Part shown: positions 29,120-37,360 of the stretch, in pieces
Numbering within the stretch: the stretch's first letter is position 1
How the letters are laid out: each line of letters opens with the position of its first letter
Source of the DNA: Bacteroidaceae bacterium
GTDB lineage: Bacteria; Bacteroidota; Bacteroidia; Bacteroidales; Bacteroidaceae
DNA length: 64,000 nucleotides
Direction: 5' to 3'
Assembly (NCBI GenBank): GCA_017428785.1
Contig: JAFRQD010000011.1
Span: forward strand, 124,001 to 188,000
Position numbers and translations under genes: made by a program
Notes under the pieces: model-generated
Databases searched by the model: none
What the model was told of the DNA's origin: nothing
Seen by the model: only the letters and a program-made list of their open reading frames with translations

Positions 29120-29716
29120 ATGAAAGAGGAAAAGAAAGAAGAAACAGAAAAGAAGCAAAGTTCGACGAATGAAGGGAAAGTCAACGAGGCTAAGCAGAAT
29201 GTTGAGGAAGCAAACCAAGAGACAGCTCAGAGCCAACCTGAAGAGGAGAAGGAACTGACTGTGGAGGAGCAACTGGAGGCTGCAAACAAGGAGATTGCCA
29301 ACCTCAATGACCAGCTGCTGCGAAAGATTGCAGAGTTTGACAACTACCGTAAGCGTACCATCAAGGAAAAGACTGATCTCATCCTGAATGGTGGCGAGAA
29401 AACCATCATCACAATCCTGCCTGTCATTGATGACTTGGAGCGAGCTCTCAAGAACATGAAGCGTGCTGAGGATGTTAATGCTGTGCTTGAAGGTATTGAG
29501 CTTATCTATAAGAAATTCATTGATATACTTGGCAAGCAGGGTGTCAGCATTATTGACACTAAGGAGGCTGATTTTGATGTTGACCTTCACGAGGCAGTTG
29601 CCCAGTTGCCTGCTCCCACACCTGAGCTCAAGGGCAAGGTGATGGACTGCACTTTGACGGGTTACAAGCTCAATGAGAAGGTCATACGTCATGCTCAAGT
29701 TGTGGTGGGAGTTTAA
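29120..29716 (+). CDS. grpE: GrpE nucleotide exchange factor
   Basis: The 198-residue co-chaperone releases ADP from DnaK. An acidic, low-complexity N-terminus (about 1-55) precedes the long dimerising helix (ELTVEEQLEAANKEIANLNDQ), followed by the conserved YRKRT and the beta domain with HEAVAQLPAP. It forms a pair with dnaJ 149 bp downstream; dnaK is not in the window. The spacer is filled by an AT-rich simple repeat. Confidence 0.95.
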   Translation: MKEEKKEETEKKQSSTNEGKVNEAKQNVEEANQETAQSQPEEEKELTVEEQLEAANKEIANLNDQLLRKIAEFDNYRKRTIKEKTDLILNGGEKTIITILPVIDDLERALKNMKRAEDVNAVLEGIELIYKKFIDILGKQGVSIIDTKEADFDVDLHEAVAQLPAPTPELKGKVMDCTLTGYKLNEKVIRHAQVVVGV

Positions 29717-29719
29717 TAT

Positions 29720-29826
29720 AATTGAATATTGAAAATTGAATATTGATATATTGAAGATTGAAGATTGATATATCAAATATTGAAAATTGAGATATTGACG
29801 TTGACAATTGACAATTGATAATTGAA
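29720..29826. repeat. AT-rich simple repeat (ATTGAAAATTGAA type)
   Basis: About 107 bp of imperfect ATTGAAAATTGAATATTGA units between grpE and dnaJ. The same words occur at 33540-33580, 53646-53745 and, as coding sequence, inside the lolD-like gene and folC. Confidence 0.8.
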
Positions 29827-29865
29827 AAAGCCAGCCCTTGAGGGGGAAGGCTTGGAAGGTTGTAT

Positions 29866-31041
29866 ATGGCAGAGAAGAGAGATTACTACGAGGTGCTTGG
29901 TGTCAGCAAAACTGCGAGTGATGCTGAGATAAAGGCTGCCTACAAGAAGATGGCCATCAAGTATCATCCTGACCGCAATCCTGGCAACAAAGAGGCTGAG
30001 GAGAAGTTCAAAGAGGCTGCAGAGGCTTATGATGTGCTCAGAGACCCTGACAAGCGTAAGCAATATGACCAGTTTGGCTTTGCTGGCATGAATGGCCAGG
30101 GAGGCTTTGGAGGTGGTGCCAGCATGAGTATGGATGACATATTCAGCATGTTTGGCGACATCTTTGGAGGTGGCAACTTTGCTGGAGGAGGCTTTGCTGG
30201 AGGCTTTGGCGACTTCTTTGGAGGTGGCAGAGCTGGTGGCAAGCATGTGGAGAAAGGCAGTGACCTTCGACTAAAGGTGCGTGTCAACCTCAAGGAGGTG
30301 GCTTCTGGTGTCACCAAGAAATTCAAGATAAACAAATATGTGACCTGTCCTCATTGCAACGGCAGTGGCAGTGAAGATGGCAAGACTGAGACTTGCACAA
30401 AGTGCAATGGCAGTGGTGTTACCTATCGCAATGTGAACACCATGTTCGGACACATGCAGACTCAGACTCAGTGTGATGCCTGTGGAGGAACTGGCAGTGT
30501 GATTCGCAACAAGTGTAAGCACTGTGGAGGTACTGGCATTGTGAAGGATGAAGAGATTGTTGAAATCAAGATTCCTGCCGGTGTTCAAGAGGGCATGATT
30601 ATCACTGAGAGGGGCAAGGGCAATGCTGCCAGATGGAATGGAGTGCCTGGCGACATTCAGGTTTACATTGTGGAGGAGCCACATCCTGAGCTGCTTCGCG
30701 ATGGACAGAACCTGCAATACCAGCTCTTGCTTGATGTCCCCACGGCCATTCTTGGAGGAAGTGCTGAGGTTCCAACCATCGACGGAAAGGTGAAGATAAA
30801 GATTGAGCCTGGCACTCAGCCTGGCAAGACCATGCGCCTGAGGGGCAAGGGACTACCAGGGGTGCAGGGATATGGCTTTGGCACTGGTGACCTCATTGTG
30901 CAGATTGGTGTATATATCCCTGAGAACCTCTCGCGTGAGGAGAAGGAAACCTTCGAGAAGCTCAGCAAGAGTGAGAACATGAAGCCTGGAGCAACTGCCA
31001 AGAACAACTTCTTCAACAGATTCAAGAAGATGTTTGAGTAA
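29866..31041 (+). CDS. dnaJ: DnaJ chaperone (Hsp40)
   Basis: This 391-residue class I J-protein stimulates DnaK. The J domain (1-70) contains HPD within YHPDRNPG. A Gly/Phe-rich linker (about 75-120) follows. The zinc domain has four CxxCxGxG repeats ([32 protein letters not shown]). The C-terminal client-binding domains end at residue about 375. ATG 29866 gives the canonical [12 protein letters not shown] start; a TTG two codons upstream is less likely. Confidence 0.97.
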   Translation: MAEKRDYYEVLGVSKTASDAEIKAAYKKMAIKYHPDRNPGNKEAEEKFKEAAEAYDVLRDPDKRKQYDQFGFAGMNGQGGFGGGASMSMDDIFSMFGDIFGGGNFAGGGFAGGFGDFFGGGRAGGKHVEKGSDLRLKVRVNLKEVASGVTKKFKINKYVTCPHCNGSGSEDGKTETCTKCNGSGVTYRNVNTMFGHMQTQTQCDACGGTGSVIRNKCKHCGGTGIVKDEEIVEIKIPAGVQEGMIITERGKGNAARWNGVPGDIQVYIVEEPHPELLRDGQNLQYQLLLDVPTAILGGSAEVPTIDGKVKIKIEPGTQPGKTMRLRGKGLPGVQGYGFGTGDLIVQIGVYIPENLSREEKETFEKLSKSENMKPGATAKNNFFNRFKKMFE

Positions 31042-31097
31042 TACTAAGGAACTTAAAGTCCTTGAAGACCACAGAGACCTTGAAGACATAATTTTCA

Positions 31098-32429
31098 ATG
31101 ACTTACAATCAAGCTGTAAAATATTTATTCGATGCTGCTCCTATGTTTCAGAACGTGGGGGCAGCTGCGTATAAAGAGGGGCTTGGAGGCACGCTGCTGT
31201 TGGATGAGTACTTTGGTCATCCACATCGCAACTATAAAACAATTCATGTGGGTGGCACGAATGGAAAAGGCTCTGTGACACACACTCTTGCAGCTATCCT
31301 TCAGGCTCAAGGCTATCGCGTAGGGCTCTACACCAGTCCTCATCTTGTTGACTTTCGCGAGAGGATTAGAGTCAATGGCAAGATGATAAGCAAGAAGAGG
31401 GTCATTGACTTCGTGAAGACCCTCTCTAACTCCCCCTTAAAAGGGGAGAAAAAGAAGTCTCCCTTTAAGGGAGATTTAGAGGGTCTGTCTTTCTCTTTCT
31501 TCGAGCTGGCTACTGCACTGGCTTTCAAGTACTTCGAGGAGCAGAAGGTGGACTTTGCTGTCGTTGAGGTGGGCTTGGGAGGCAGGCTGGATTGCACAAA
31601 TATCATCACGCCCATCCTTTCTGTCATCACAAACATCAGCTTCGACCATGTGCAGTTCCTGGGGGACACTCTGCCAAAAATTGCGAGTGAAAAAGCAGGC
31701 ATCATCAAGCCTGGCATCCCCGTCTGCATTGGAGAGAACATAAATGAAGAGGTGAAGGCTGTCTTCCAAAACAAAGCAACGGAAATGGGGGCTCCCATCA
31801 CATTTGCAGAAGACGAGAATTGTAAACTGTCAACGGTAAATGGTCAATGTTCAACGTTCAATTTCCAGCTGAAAGGTCTTTGCCAAGAGAAAAACCAAAG
31901 AACCATCCTCACCTCTGTGCGTCTATTGAAGGAGAGAGGGATAGAGATCAGCGACGAGGCCATCAAGAAAGGTTTTGAAGAGGTTTGCAGCATGACTGGC
32001 TTGAAGGGTCGCTGGCAGATTCTCAGCAAGAAGCCCCTAACCATCTGTGACACAGGGCATAACGTGGGAGGCATGCAATACATTGCAAGGCAACTGGATG
32101 AGATGAGGAATGAAAAACTCAGCAAAAACGGGAAGGCAAAGCTGCACATTGTCTTTGGCTGCTGTCATGATAAGGATGTGAGCAAAGTGCTGGAGTTGTT
32201 GCCAAAGGATGCCATTTTTTATTTCACGCAGGCCTCGGTGGAAAGAGCGATGCCTGCAGAAACTTTATCGAAAATTGCCTTTTCAATATTCAATCTTCAA
32301 TCTTCAATATATAATGATGTGGAGAGTGCCTGCAAAGCAGCCCAGGCAGCAGCTGGGGAGAATGACATCATCTTCATAGGCGGCAGCACATTTGTGGTGG
32401 CTGACTTGCTGAGGAACATGAAAATATGA
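31098..32429 (+). CDS. folC: bifunctional folylpolyglutamate/dihydrofolate synthase with repeat-derived inserts
   Basis: The 443-residue Mur-ligase-type enzyme adds glutamate to folates. ATP motif GGTNGKGSVTHTLA (about 52-65) and the later VGLGGRLDCTN and DTGHN motifs are present. Three stretches look inserted. Residues 108-130 (KTLSNSPLKGEKKKSPFKGD...) come from a palindromic element. The stretch around 242-252 (STVNGQCSTFNFQ) comes from a GGTCAATGTTCAACGTTCAA run, and FSIFNLQSSIYN (about 395-406) from an ATTCAATCTTCAAT run. All keep frame. The catalytic motifs are untouched, so the enzyme is probably active. Confidence 0.95.
   Translation: MTYNQAVKYLFDAAPMFQNVGAAAYKEGLGGTLLLDEYFGHPHRNYKTIHVGGTNGKGSVTHTLAAILQAQGYRVGLYTSPHLVDFRERIRVNGKMISKKRVIDFVKTLSNSPLKGEKKKSPFKGDLEGLSFSFFELATALAFKYFEEQKVDFAVVEVGLGGRLDCTNIITPILSVITNISFDHVQFLGDTLPKIASEKAGIIKPGIPVCIGENINEEVKAVFQNKATEMGAPITFAEDENCKLSTVNGQCSTFNFQLKGLCQEKNQRTILTSVRLLKERGIEISDEAIKKGFEEVCSMTGLKGRWQILSKKPLTICDTGHNVGGMQYIARQLDEMRNEKLSKNGKAKLHIVFGCCHDKDVSKVLELLPKDAIFYFTQASVERAMPAETLSKIAFSIFNLQSSIYNDVESACKAAQAAAGENDIIFIGGSTFVVADLLRNMKI
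31418..31485. repeat. palindromic element inserted in frame in folC
   Basis: The ends GACCCTCTCTAAC and TTTAGAGGGTC are inverted. Internal palindromes CTCCCCCTTAAAAGGGGAG and CTCCCTTTAAGGGAG sit in the two arms. Nearly the same element covers the tldD start (22634-22711); a relative lies between genes at 33351-33450. Confidence 0.85.
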
Positions 32430-32464
32430 AGTTTTATCGGCTGGGAAAGCCTGGAATTTTCTAA

Positions 32465-32525
32465 AAAAACTAGTCTAAACTAGTAAAACTAGTCAAAACT
32501 AGTATAACTAGTTAAAACTAGAAAG
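32465..32525. repeat. ACTAGT simple repeat
   Basis: Six imperfect units of about 10 bp built on (A)AACTAGT between folC and HU. Each ACTAGT is its own reverse complement. Confidence 0.8.
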
Positions 32526-32599
32526 CCAGGAAAGCCCAGGCCGTTGCTTTGCTGTGACTGTGGTTCATGACAGGGCTTGTTTTTCTGTGTATTTATTTG

Positions 32600-32607
32600 T
32601 ATCTTTG
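32600..32607 (+). promoter_or_regulatory. -7 box of the HU gene
   Basis: TATCTTTG with TTG at 32577-32579 (20-bp spacer). The predicted 5' leader contains the two-unit 22-bp array at 32622-32665. Confidence 0.75.
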
Positions 32608-32621
32608 CATTGTAAATCAAG

Positions 32622-32665
32622 GAATTAGACATGTCTAAGTCGCGAATTAGGCACGCCTACCCAGA
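32622..32665. repeat. two-unit 22-bp dyad array in the HU leader (TTAGACATGTCTAA type)
   Basis: Units start GAATTAG at 32622 and 32644 (22 bp). The first contains the perfect 14-bp palindrome TTAGACATGTCTAA; the second holds the near-palindrome TTAGGCACGCCTAC. The same words occur in the second half of the array at 8308-8365. Confidence 0.75.
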
Positions 32666-32712
32666 GAGAGAACAAACACAGTATAAACCCTAAACTTTAA
32701 ACTTTTAATATC

Positions 32713-33174
32713 ATGATCAACTACAGTATCGCAATTCTAAGCACTAAGCCAGGAACAAAGAAAGAAAACATCCAGGAAACCAAAGCCTATGGGACTGCTC
32801 AAGTCCATGAGATTCTTGACCTCGACAAGTTCTGCCAACACATTGCTGAGCACAACAGCCCCTTCTCCAAGGGTGCCATCAAAGGTGTGCTGACAGATGC
32901 CGTGTCTTGTTTGAGAGAGCAGATGCTGGCAGGCAACAAGGTGAAACTCGGTGACATGGGAGATTTCTATCCCGAACTCCAGACAGAAGGTGCAGTCACC
33001 ACCGATGATTTTTCTGTTGAGAACATCAAGGAGGTCAACGTCTGCTGGCTGCCCTCAAAGAGCTTCAAGAATTTGAGGCAAGAAGCTGAATTCAAGCTTG
33101 TTCCCAGTCGCTCTGCACAGGGTGATGCCATCGAGGTCATCAGGAACACAGACACCATCCATGGACTGGAATAA
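32713..33174 (+). CDS. HU-family DNA-binding protein (Bacteroidetes long form)
   Basis: This 153-residue protein belongs to the long HU/IHF paralogues of Bacteroidales, with an N-terminal extension (about 1-25) before the HU fold. The region GAIKGVLTDAVSCLREQMLAG and KVKLGDMGDF match the second helix and the saddle before the DNA-binding arms. It bends or coats DNA. It has its own promoter and a strong terminator. The cluster on the opposite strand just downstream (DUF5675, DUF3987) is a context in which such HU genes often occur. A dead copy lies at 2913-3108. Confidence 0.9.
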   Translation: MINYSIAILSTKPGTKKENIQETKAYGTAQVHEILDLDKFCQHIAEHNSPFSKGAIKGVLTDAVSCLREQMLAGNKVKLGDMGDFYPELQTEGAVTTDDFSVENIKEVNVCWLPSKSFKNLRQEAEFKLVPSRSAQGDAIEVIRNTDTIHGLE

Positions 33175-33197
33175 CCACCAATCCTTGGAATTAAGAG

Positions 33198-33238
33198 AGG
33201 TGTTAGCTTTATTAAAAAGGAGGCTAACACCTTTTTTT
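33198..33238 (+). terminator. rho-independent terminator of the HU gene
   Basis: The arms AGGTGTTAGC and GCTAACACCT enclose about 15 bases and are followed by TTTTTTTG. Confidence 0.9.
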
Positions 33239-33350
33239 GTAGCAAAAGCGTAAACTGTCATCTGTCATTTTGCAAAAAACAAGGGACAATCCACCTGAAC
33301 AAGGAAGCAATTTATAATTCTAGATTTTGATTATTAACTTATCATATTCA

Positions 33351-33450
33351 ACCCCACCCCTACCCCTCCCCTTCAAGGAATGGGAGGGGAGTTGGGGTGC
33401 TGGACTCTCCTCCCATTAAGGGGAGGAGTGGCTGAAAGCCGAGGTGGGGT
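33351..33450. repeat. intergenic palindromic element (ACCCCACC ... GGTGGGGT)
   Basis: The outer ends ACCCCACC and GGTGGGGT are inverted. Each arm holds a nested palindrome (CTCCCCTTCAAGGAATGGGAGGGG and CTCCTCCCATTAAGGGGAGGAG). It has the same dyad-of-dyads design as the folC and tldD elements, here between genes. An AT-rich repeat of TTAATTCTTCATT words follows at 33456-33580. Confidence 0.8.
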
Positions 33451-33555
33451 AAAGACATTTCTCATTTTTAATTCTTCATTATTAATTCTTCATTTATAAT
33501 TCTTAATTCTTCATTCTTAATTTTTCATTTTTAATTCTTAATTCTTTCATAACTT

Positions 33556-33924
33556 TCAATTTTCAATTTTCAATTTCACCTCATGTCCCCTCCTGATGGC
33601 ATGGTTGATTCGGTCATAGAGCCTGAGGAATGGTTCTTTGCTTTTCTTCAGGCAGCCTGGGATGATGGTGGTGCCAAGCAAAATCCGGCCATCTTGACAG
33701 TTATATATACCATTCCCATAGGCAAGACAGACATCAGGGGCTTCCAGGAGGAAAGGCATCTTGCGACGGAAATGCTTGCTATACATTATATCTATATGAT
33801 AAGTCCCTGGAGGGACTTGATGCAAGGAGTGCTCACAGGTGTCGCATACATATTCACCACAGATGGAGAGTCTGCCTGTGGCGGCAAACTCCCCTATGTG
33901 GCTTCTTTGCAAAAGTATTTTCAT
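33556..33924 (-). CDS. DUF5675-family protein
   Basis: The 122-residue protein matches the DUF5675 pattern: a basic start MKILLQRSHIGEFAATGRLSI, then CDTCE, VPPGTYHIDI, AYGNGIYNC and a final hydrophilic helix. The family is common in phage and accessory clusters; its function is not established, although a peptidoglycan-related (L,D-transpeptidase-like) fold has been considered. The last residues (VKLKIEN) are encoded by the AT-rich repeat TTTCAATTTTCAA, so its C-terminus is repeat-derived. It is the last gene of a four-gene minus-strand cluster. Confidence 0.75.
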   Translation of the reverse strand: MKILLQRSHIGEFAATGRLSICGEYVCDTCEHSLHQVPPGTYHIDIMYSKHFRRKMPFLLEAPDVCLAYGNGIYNCQDGRILLGTTIIPGCLKKSKEPFLRLYDRINHAIRRGHEVKLKIEN

Positions 33925-33963
33925 GGTTTTAGAATGTAAAAAGGTAAAAATGACGATGACAAT

Positions 33964-35229
33964 TTACATTTCAAACATCTTGTGATAGAGTTTTGTGGAC
34001 TCTTCGAACCAAATCCACTTCAATTTTCGCCACTTATATATATAGTGACGGGCATCTGTTTTGAGATTTTTCTCTACAATTTTATCCATGAGTTGCTCAC
34101 GCGTGAAACTTTCAGGCATCACATCAAAGAGTGGAATTTGTTCCGCTGCCAATTTGGGTTTAGGCAAGGCAGCTTCATACTCCTGTCCCCACTGATCCAA
34201 TTGAGAATCAAGAATTTGCTGGGCAAAGTAGAGGTAGCACCTGCTCACCTTTTCCTGGTGCTCAGGATTCTCGTCCCAAAGGAAGTAAAGCGTTGCACAC
34301 AGTCCGAAGGCAGAAACTGATGCCCGGACATAGAAGGCCTCGAGAGCTCTGGAGCCAGACTTTGTGATGATGTAGCGTTGGTCATCAAGCCATTTTTCAA
34401 TTGTAGGCAGCAGCCATTCCATATTTATTAGATGTGTAGGCTGGAGCTTGGCGTCATCTGTAAACGTCATTTTGTAAAGTTTTTGGATAGCATCATCCAC
34501 TGCCTGCTGCTGTTCTGGGGTAAGAGGATGAAACACAGGAGCAGTTGGTGCCAGCTCATTGCCAACCTTGATGAGGATTTGTCTTGCACCATCGCCGCAA
34601 AGCAGACCCTTCTTCGTGATGTAATCATTGAGGGCTGCTTCTTGCCCAAGTAAAATGCTGTTCCATACTATATCTACCATCGCATTGTAACCATCCACAT
34701 AAAGTGTGTCTTTTACGAACATCTCTCCAAGTGAGAATGCAGTTCTGGCAACTGCCTGTAAATCAAGCTTTGACCTTCGTGTTTCAACCAAAGTACCTAA
34801 TTCATCAGCAGTTAGGAGAAAGCCCAGCTGTTCACCATATTTGCGTTGCTGCTGGTCAGAGTATTTGCACACAATGGGCAAGGTGAAGTGCTGGAGTAGC
34901 CGAATGCATACCAAAGGCTCTTCTTCCTTTTCTGACTGAGAGCTTTTTCTCTTGTTGGCTTCCTGAGCCTGCTGCAATAGTCTGCGCTGCTTTTGGTCCT
35001 CTTCTCTTAGAGTTGTTGTAAGCATTTTTACAACATCCATGACTTGACTTTTTCCTGACCCTGTGTGGCCGATGACAAGGAGGTTGCAGAGCAGCATATT
35101 TTCCTTGTTGTCGTAGGGATATCTGACTCTGAGCCTTGGAGCCTGAGCTTGGTAGCAAATGATACTTGCAATAGTGGTAGCCATACGGAGAGCAGGTTCA
35201 CCCTCCTGATTCTCATAAAAACACCTCAC
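33964..35229 (-). CDS. DUF3987-type P-loop ATPase, N-terminal domain missing
   Basis: The 421-residue frame has Walker A GHTGSGKS (54-61), a Walker-B-like LLTADELG (about 137-144) and a C-terminal helical region. It resembles DUF3987 proteins, which in Bacteroidales normally follow a primase/VirE-N domain in one longer chain on mobile elements. Here the frame starts directly at the DUF3987 part. GTG 35229 is the first listed start, but the frame is open up to a TGA at 35269-35271 and includes a well-fitting NQNHPEDLPLAV before it. The gene is therefore either 5'-truncated or split from its primase partner. Role in DNA replication or transfer is inferred from the family only. Confidence 0.7.
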   Translation of the reverse strand: MRCFYENQEGEPALRMATTIASIICYQAQAPRLRVRYPYDNKENMLLCNLLVIGHTGSGKSQVMDVVKMLTTTLREEDQKQRRLLQQAQEANKRKSSQSEKEEEPLVCIRLLQHFTLPIVCKYSDQQQRKYGEQLGFLLTADELGTLVETRRSKLDLQAVARTAFSLGEMFVKDTLYVDGYNAMVDIVWNSILLGQEAALNDYITKKGLLCGDGARQILIKVGNELAPTAPVFHPLTPEQQQAVDDAIQKLYKMTFTDDAKLQPTHLINMEWLLPTIEKWLDDQRYIITKSGSRALEAFYVRASVSAFGLCATLYFLWDENPEHQEKVSRCYLYFAQQILDSQLDQWGQEYEAALPKPKLAAEQIPLFDVMPESFTREQLMDKIVEKNLKTDARHYIYKWRKLKWIWFEESTKLYHKMFEM

Positions 35230-35268
35230 CGCCAGAGGAAGATCCTCTGGGTGATTTTGATTCTTGAT

Positions 35269-35601
35269 TCAAATTCTTTCATCTTTACTTTTTATTATAA
35301 AATTGTTTAATACTGTTCGTTCCACATCAAGTATTGCGGAATTTAGAAAAACCTCCCCCATTGGTGTGATCTGCAATTTACATTTCAGATAATCACCTGG
35401 GGTAGCCCACTTTATCTGAGGATACTTTGCCTTGACTGTAATGACACCAGCATCCGATTGCAGTTCAACTTTACAGTTGCCGTCCCATTCCTCTGGGCCA
35501 TTGATTCTACCTGCACCACCTGTTAACGATGTATAACTCCTAAAAACTTCTCCGTGTCCCTTATAAATTAAAGAGACATTAATAAAAATGTTTTCGTACA
35601 T
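35269..35601 (-). CDS. hypothetical protein, 110 residues
   Basis: It starts MYENIFINVSLIYKGHGEVF and is rich in beta-type residues (VELQSDAGVITVKAKY), with no signal peptide or membrane segment. I do not recognise the family. It is in the same frame as the DUF3987 gene, separated by a single TGA, so the two could once have been one frame, though this protein does not resemble a primase. It lies 14 bp after the 49-residue gene, in an apparent operon. Confidence 0.6.
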   Translation of the reverse strand: MYENIFINVSLIYKGHGEVFRSYTSLTGGAGRINGPEEWDGNCKVELQSDAGVITVKAKYPQIKWATPGDYLKCKLQITPMGEVFLNSAILDVERTVLNNFIIKSKDERI

Positions 35602-35614
35602 AACTTAAATTTTT

Positions 35615-35764
35615 TTAATCGTTAAACAATTGATTTTCAATCTCTTTTGATACCTTCTTCTTGCTGAAGGCATCCCCAAAAAGCTCCTTGAGCTCTTGGG
35701 TAGTGTAGTGTTTCACCTGAAAACTTTGCTCCTGTTCGGAGACTTTTTCTAAATCTTTTGCCAT
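35615..35764 (-). CDS. small hypothetical protein, 49 residues
   Basis: The frame MAKDLEKVSEQEQSFQVKHY... ends ENQLFND. It is charged and soluble. The stretch FQVKHYTTQELKELF loosely resembles the start of DUF4248 proteins, which accompany HU, VirE/DUF3987 and cell-wall-amidase genes in Bacteroides; this is a weak similarity. It is first in the minus-strand cluster 35764-33556. A possible -7 box (GAACTTTG on the minus strand near 35822-35829) is imperfect. Confidence 0.5.
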   Translation of the reverse strand: MAKDLEKVSEQEQSFQVKHYTTQELKELFGDAFSKKKVSKEIENQLFND

Positions 35765-35996
35765 TTTACTATTTTTTGGCAGTTATACAATATATATAAA
35801 GCCACTCTCTTGGCTTCCGCATGCAAAGTTCTGACAAAATTGTTACTTCGCAATGCACCTAAAAAAAGTACTGAGCAAAAATAATTTCCTACTTAGATTC
35901 AGCTTTTTTAGTGGGTTTGGCATGGTTTTTGTAAAACAAAAACTAACCTCTTTTCAGGAAAAGAGAAAAGTCCACACACCTTCATTCTTCCAAGGC

Positions 35997-36034
35997 AGCA
36001 GTTCCCAAAACACGAGGACTGCTGTTTTTGTTTG
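35997..36034 (+). terminator. orphan terminator-like hairpin upstream of the gal operon
   Basis: CAGCAGT and ACTGCTG flank a 15-base loop and are followed by TTTTTG on the plus strand. No plus-strand gene ends here, so it may close a small RNA, or terminate leader transcription entering from upstream. The rest of 35830-36130 shows no gene I can support. Confidence 0.5.
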
Positions 36035-36139
36035 GAAATTAGGCGCGTTTACCACTCCTTCTTATGCTTTTCAACATCTTTTTACGGGATGTGGTGTAAG
36101 ATTTTTGCCTTTTCCCTTTGAAGCAATTGTTATTTTTGC

Positions 36140-36147
36140 TATATTTG
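36140..36147 (+). promoter_or_regulatory. -7 box of the galactose operon
   Basis: TATATTTG with TTTG at 36117-36120 (19-bp spacer); about 85 bp of leader before ATG 36231. Confidence 0.75.
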
Positions 36148-36230
36148 CAAGGAAAAAGCCCCATTGAACCACTTTGGGCATGAACAGAATAATTGTCAGA
36201 ATGTGAAATACTAAAATATCATTTACGCCT

Positions 36231-37313
36231 ATGGACAACGTACTAATTTCAGGATTGAAGAGAGAAAACTTCCAGGCTGTCATCCAAGGTAAGGAGACTG
36301 ACCTCTACACCCTCACAAACAGCAATGGAATGGAAGTGAGCATCACAAACTACGGTGGTGCAATCATGGCCATCATGGTTCCCGACAAGGAAGGCAAGAT
36401 GGCCAATGTCATTCAGGGCCACGACTCCATCCAAAACATGGTGAACAGCCCAGAGCCCTTCCTCAGCACATTGGTGGGACGTTATGGCAACCGCATTGCA
36501 AAGGGACATTTCATCATGAATGGCAAAGACTACAGCCTGGCCATCAACAATGGTCCCAACCACCTGCATGGAGGTCCCACTGGGTTCCATGCCCGCGTGT
36601 GGGATGCTGAACAAATCAATGAGCATGAGCTTGTGCTGCGCTACATCTCAGCCTATTATGAGGAAGGATTCCCTGGCGAGCTCCACATGAATGTGAAGTT
36701 CAGCCTCACTGAGGACGATGAGCTCATCATAGACTATCGCGGCACCACCAACAAGAAGACACCAGTCAACATGACAAGCCACGGCTTCTTCTCACTGGCT
36801 GGCATTGCCAACCCCACACCTGAAGCTCTCAACAACATCCTCACCATCAATGCAGATTTCTTCATCCCTATCGACGAGACAAGCATCCCCACAGGAGAAA
36901 TACTGAAGGTGGATGGCACTCCATTTGACTTCCGCACCCCTCATGCTGTGGGAGAGCGCATAGGAGACACCAGCTGTCAGCAGATAGTCAACGGCACTGG
37001 CTATGACCACTGCTATGTGCTCAACAAGAGAGAGCCAGGCGAGCTTTCCTATGCAGTGAAGTGTGTGGAGCCCATCAGTGGAAGAAAGCTGGAGATGTGG
37101 ACCACAGAGCCAGGCGTGCAGTTCTACAGCAGCAATTGGCACAGCGGCTTCACAGGCAACCAGGGAGCCACCTATCCCAAGTACTCAGCCCTCTGCTTTG
37201 AGGCTCAGCACTTCCCCGACTCCCCCAACCGTGCCTACTTCCCCAGCTGCATACTCAAGGCTGGTGAGATATACAGGCAAAAGACTATCTATAAGTTCGG
37301 TATAGAGTGGTAA
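36231..37313 (+). CDS. galM: aldose 1-epimerase (galactose mutarotase)
   Basis: The 360-residue beta-sandwich enzyme interconverts alpha- and beta-galactose before phosphorylation. Typical motifs are present: ITNYGG near the start, GRYGNRIAKG (about 82-91), NHLHGG (about 110-115) and TSHGFFSL with the active-site His. It is first in galM-transporter-galK. No signal peptide is evident, so it acts in the cytoplasm. One short segment, QPATYP-like in relatives, is present as NQGATYPKYSALCFE. Confidence 0.95.
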   Translation: MDNVLISGLKRENFQAVIQGKETDLYTLTNSNGMEVSITNYGGAIMAIMVPDKEGKMANVIQGHDSIQNMVNSPEPFLSTLVGRYGNRIAKGHFIMNGKDYSLAINNGPNHLHGGPTGFHARVWDAEQINEHELVLRYISAYYEEGFPGELHMNVKFSLTEDDELIIDYRGTTNKKTPVNMTSHGFFSLAGIANPTPEALNNILTINADFFIPIDETSIPTGEILKVDGTPFDFRTPHAVGERIGDTSCQQIVNGTGYDHCYVLNKREPGELSYAVKCVEPISGRKLEMWTTEPGVQFYSSNWHSGFTGNQGATYPKYSALCFEAQHFPDSPNRAYFPSCILKAGEIYRQKTIYKFGIEW

Positions 37314-37360
37314 AAGAAACAAACAACTATAATTCAAAATAACTAAATTCAAAAAACATT

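Noticed and set aside
33556-35764. Prophage
   Set aside because: DUF5675 and DUF3987 can occur in phages, but there are no structural, lysis or integrase genes and no attachment sites.
35853-36167. 104-codon plus-strand frame before the gal operon
   Set aside because: Low-complexity, Phe/Lys-rich translation overlapping a terminator-like hairpin and the gal promoter; no ribosome site or family similarity.
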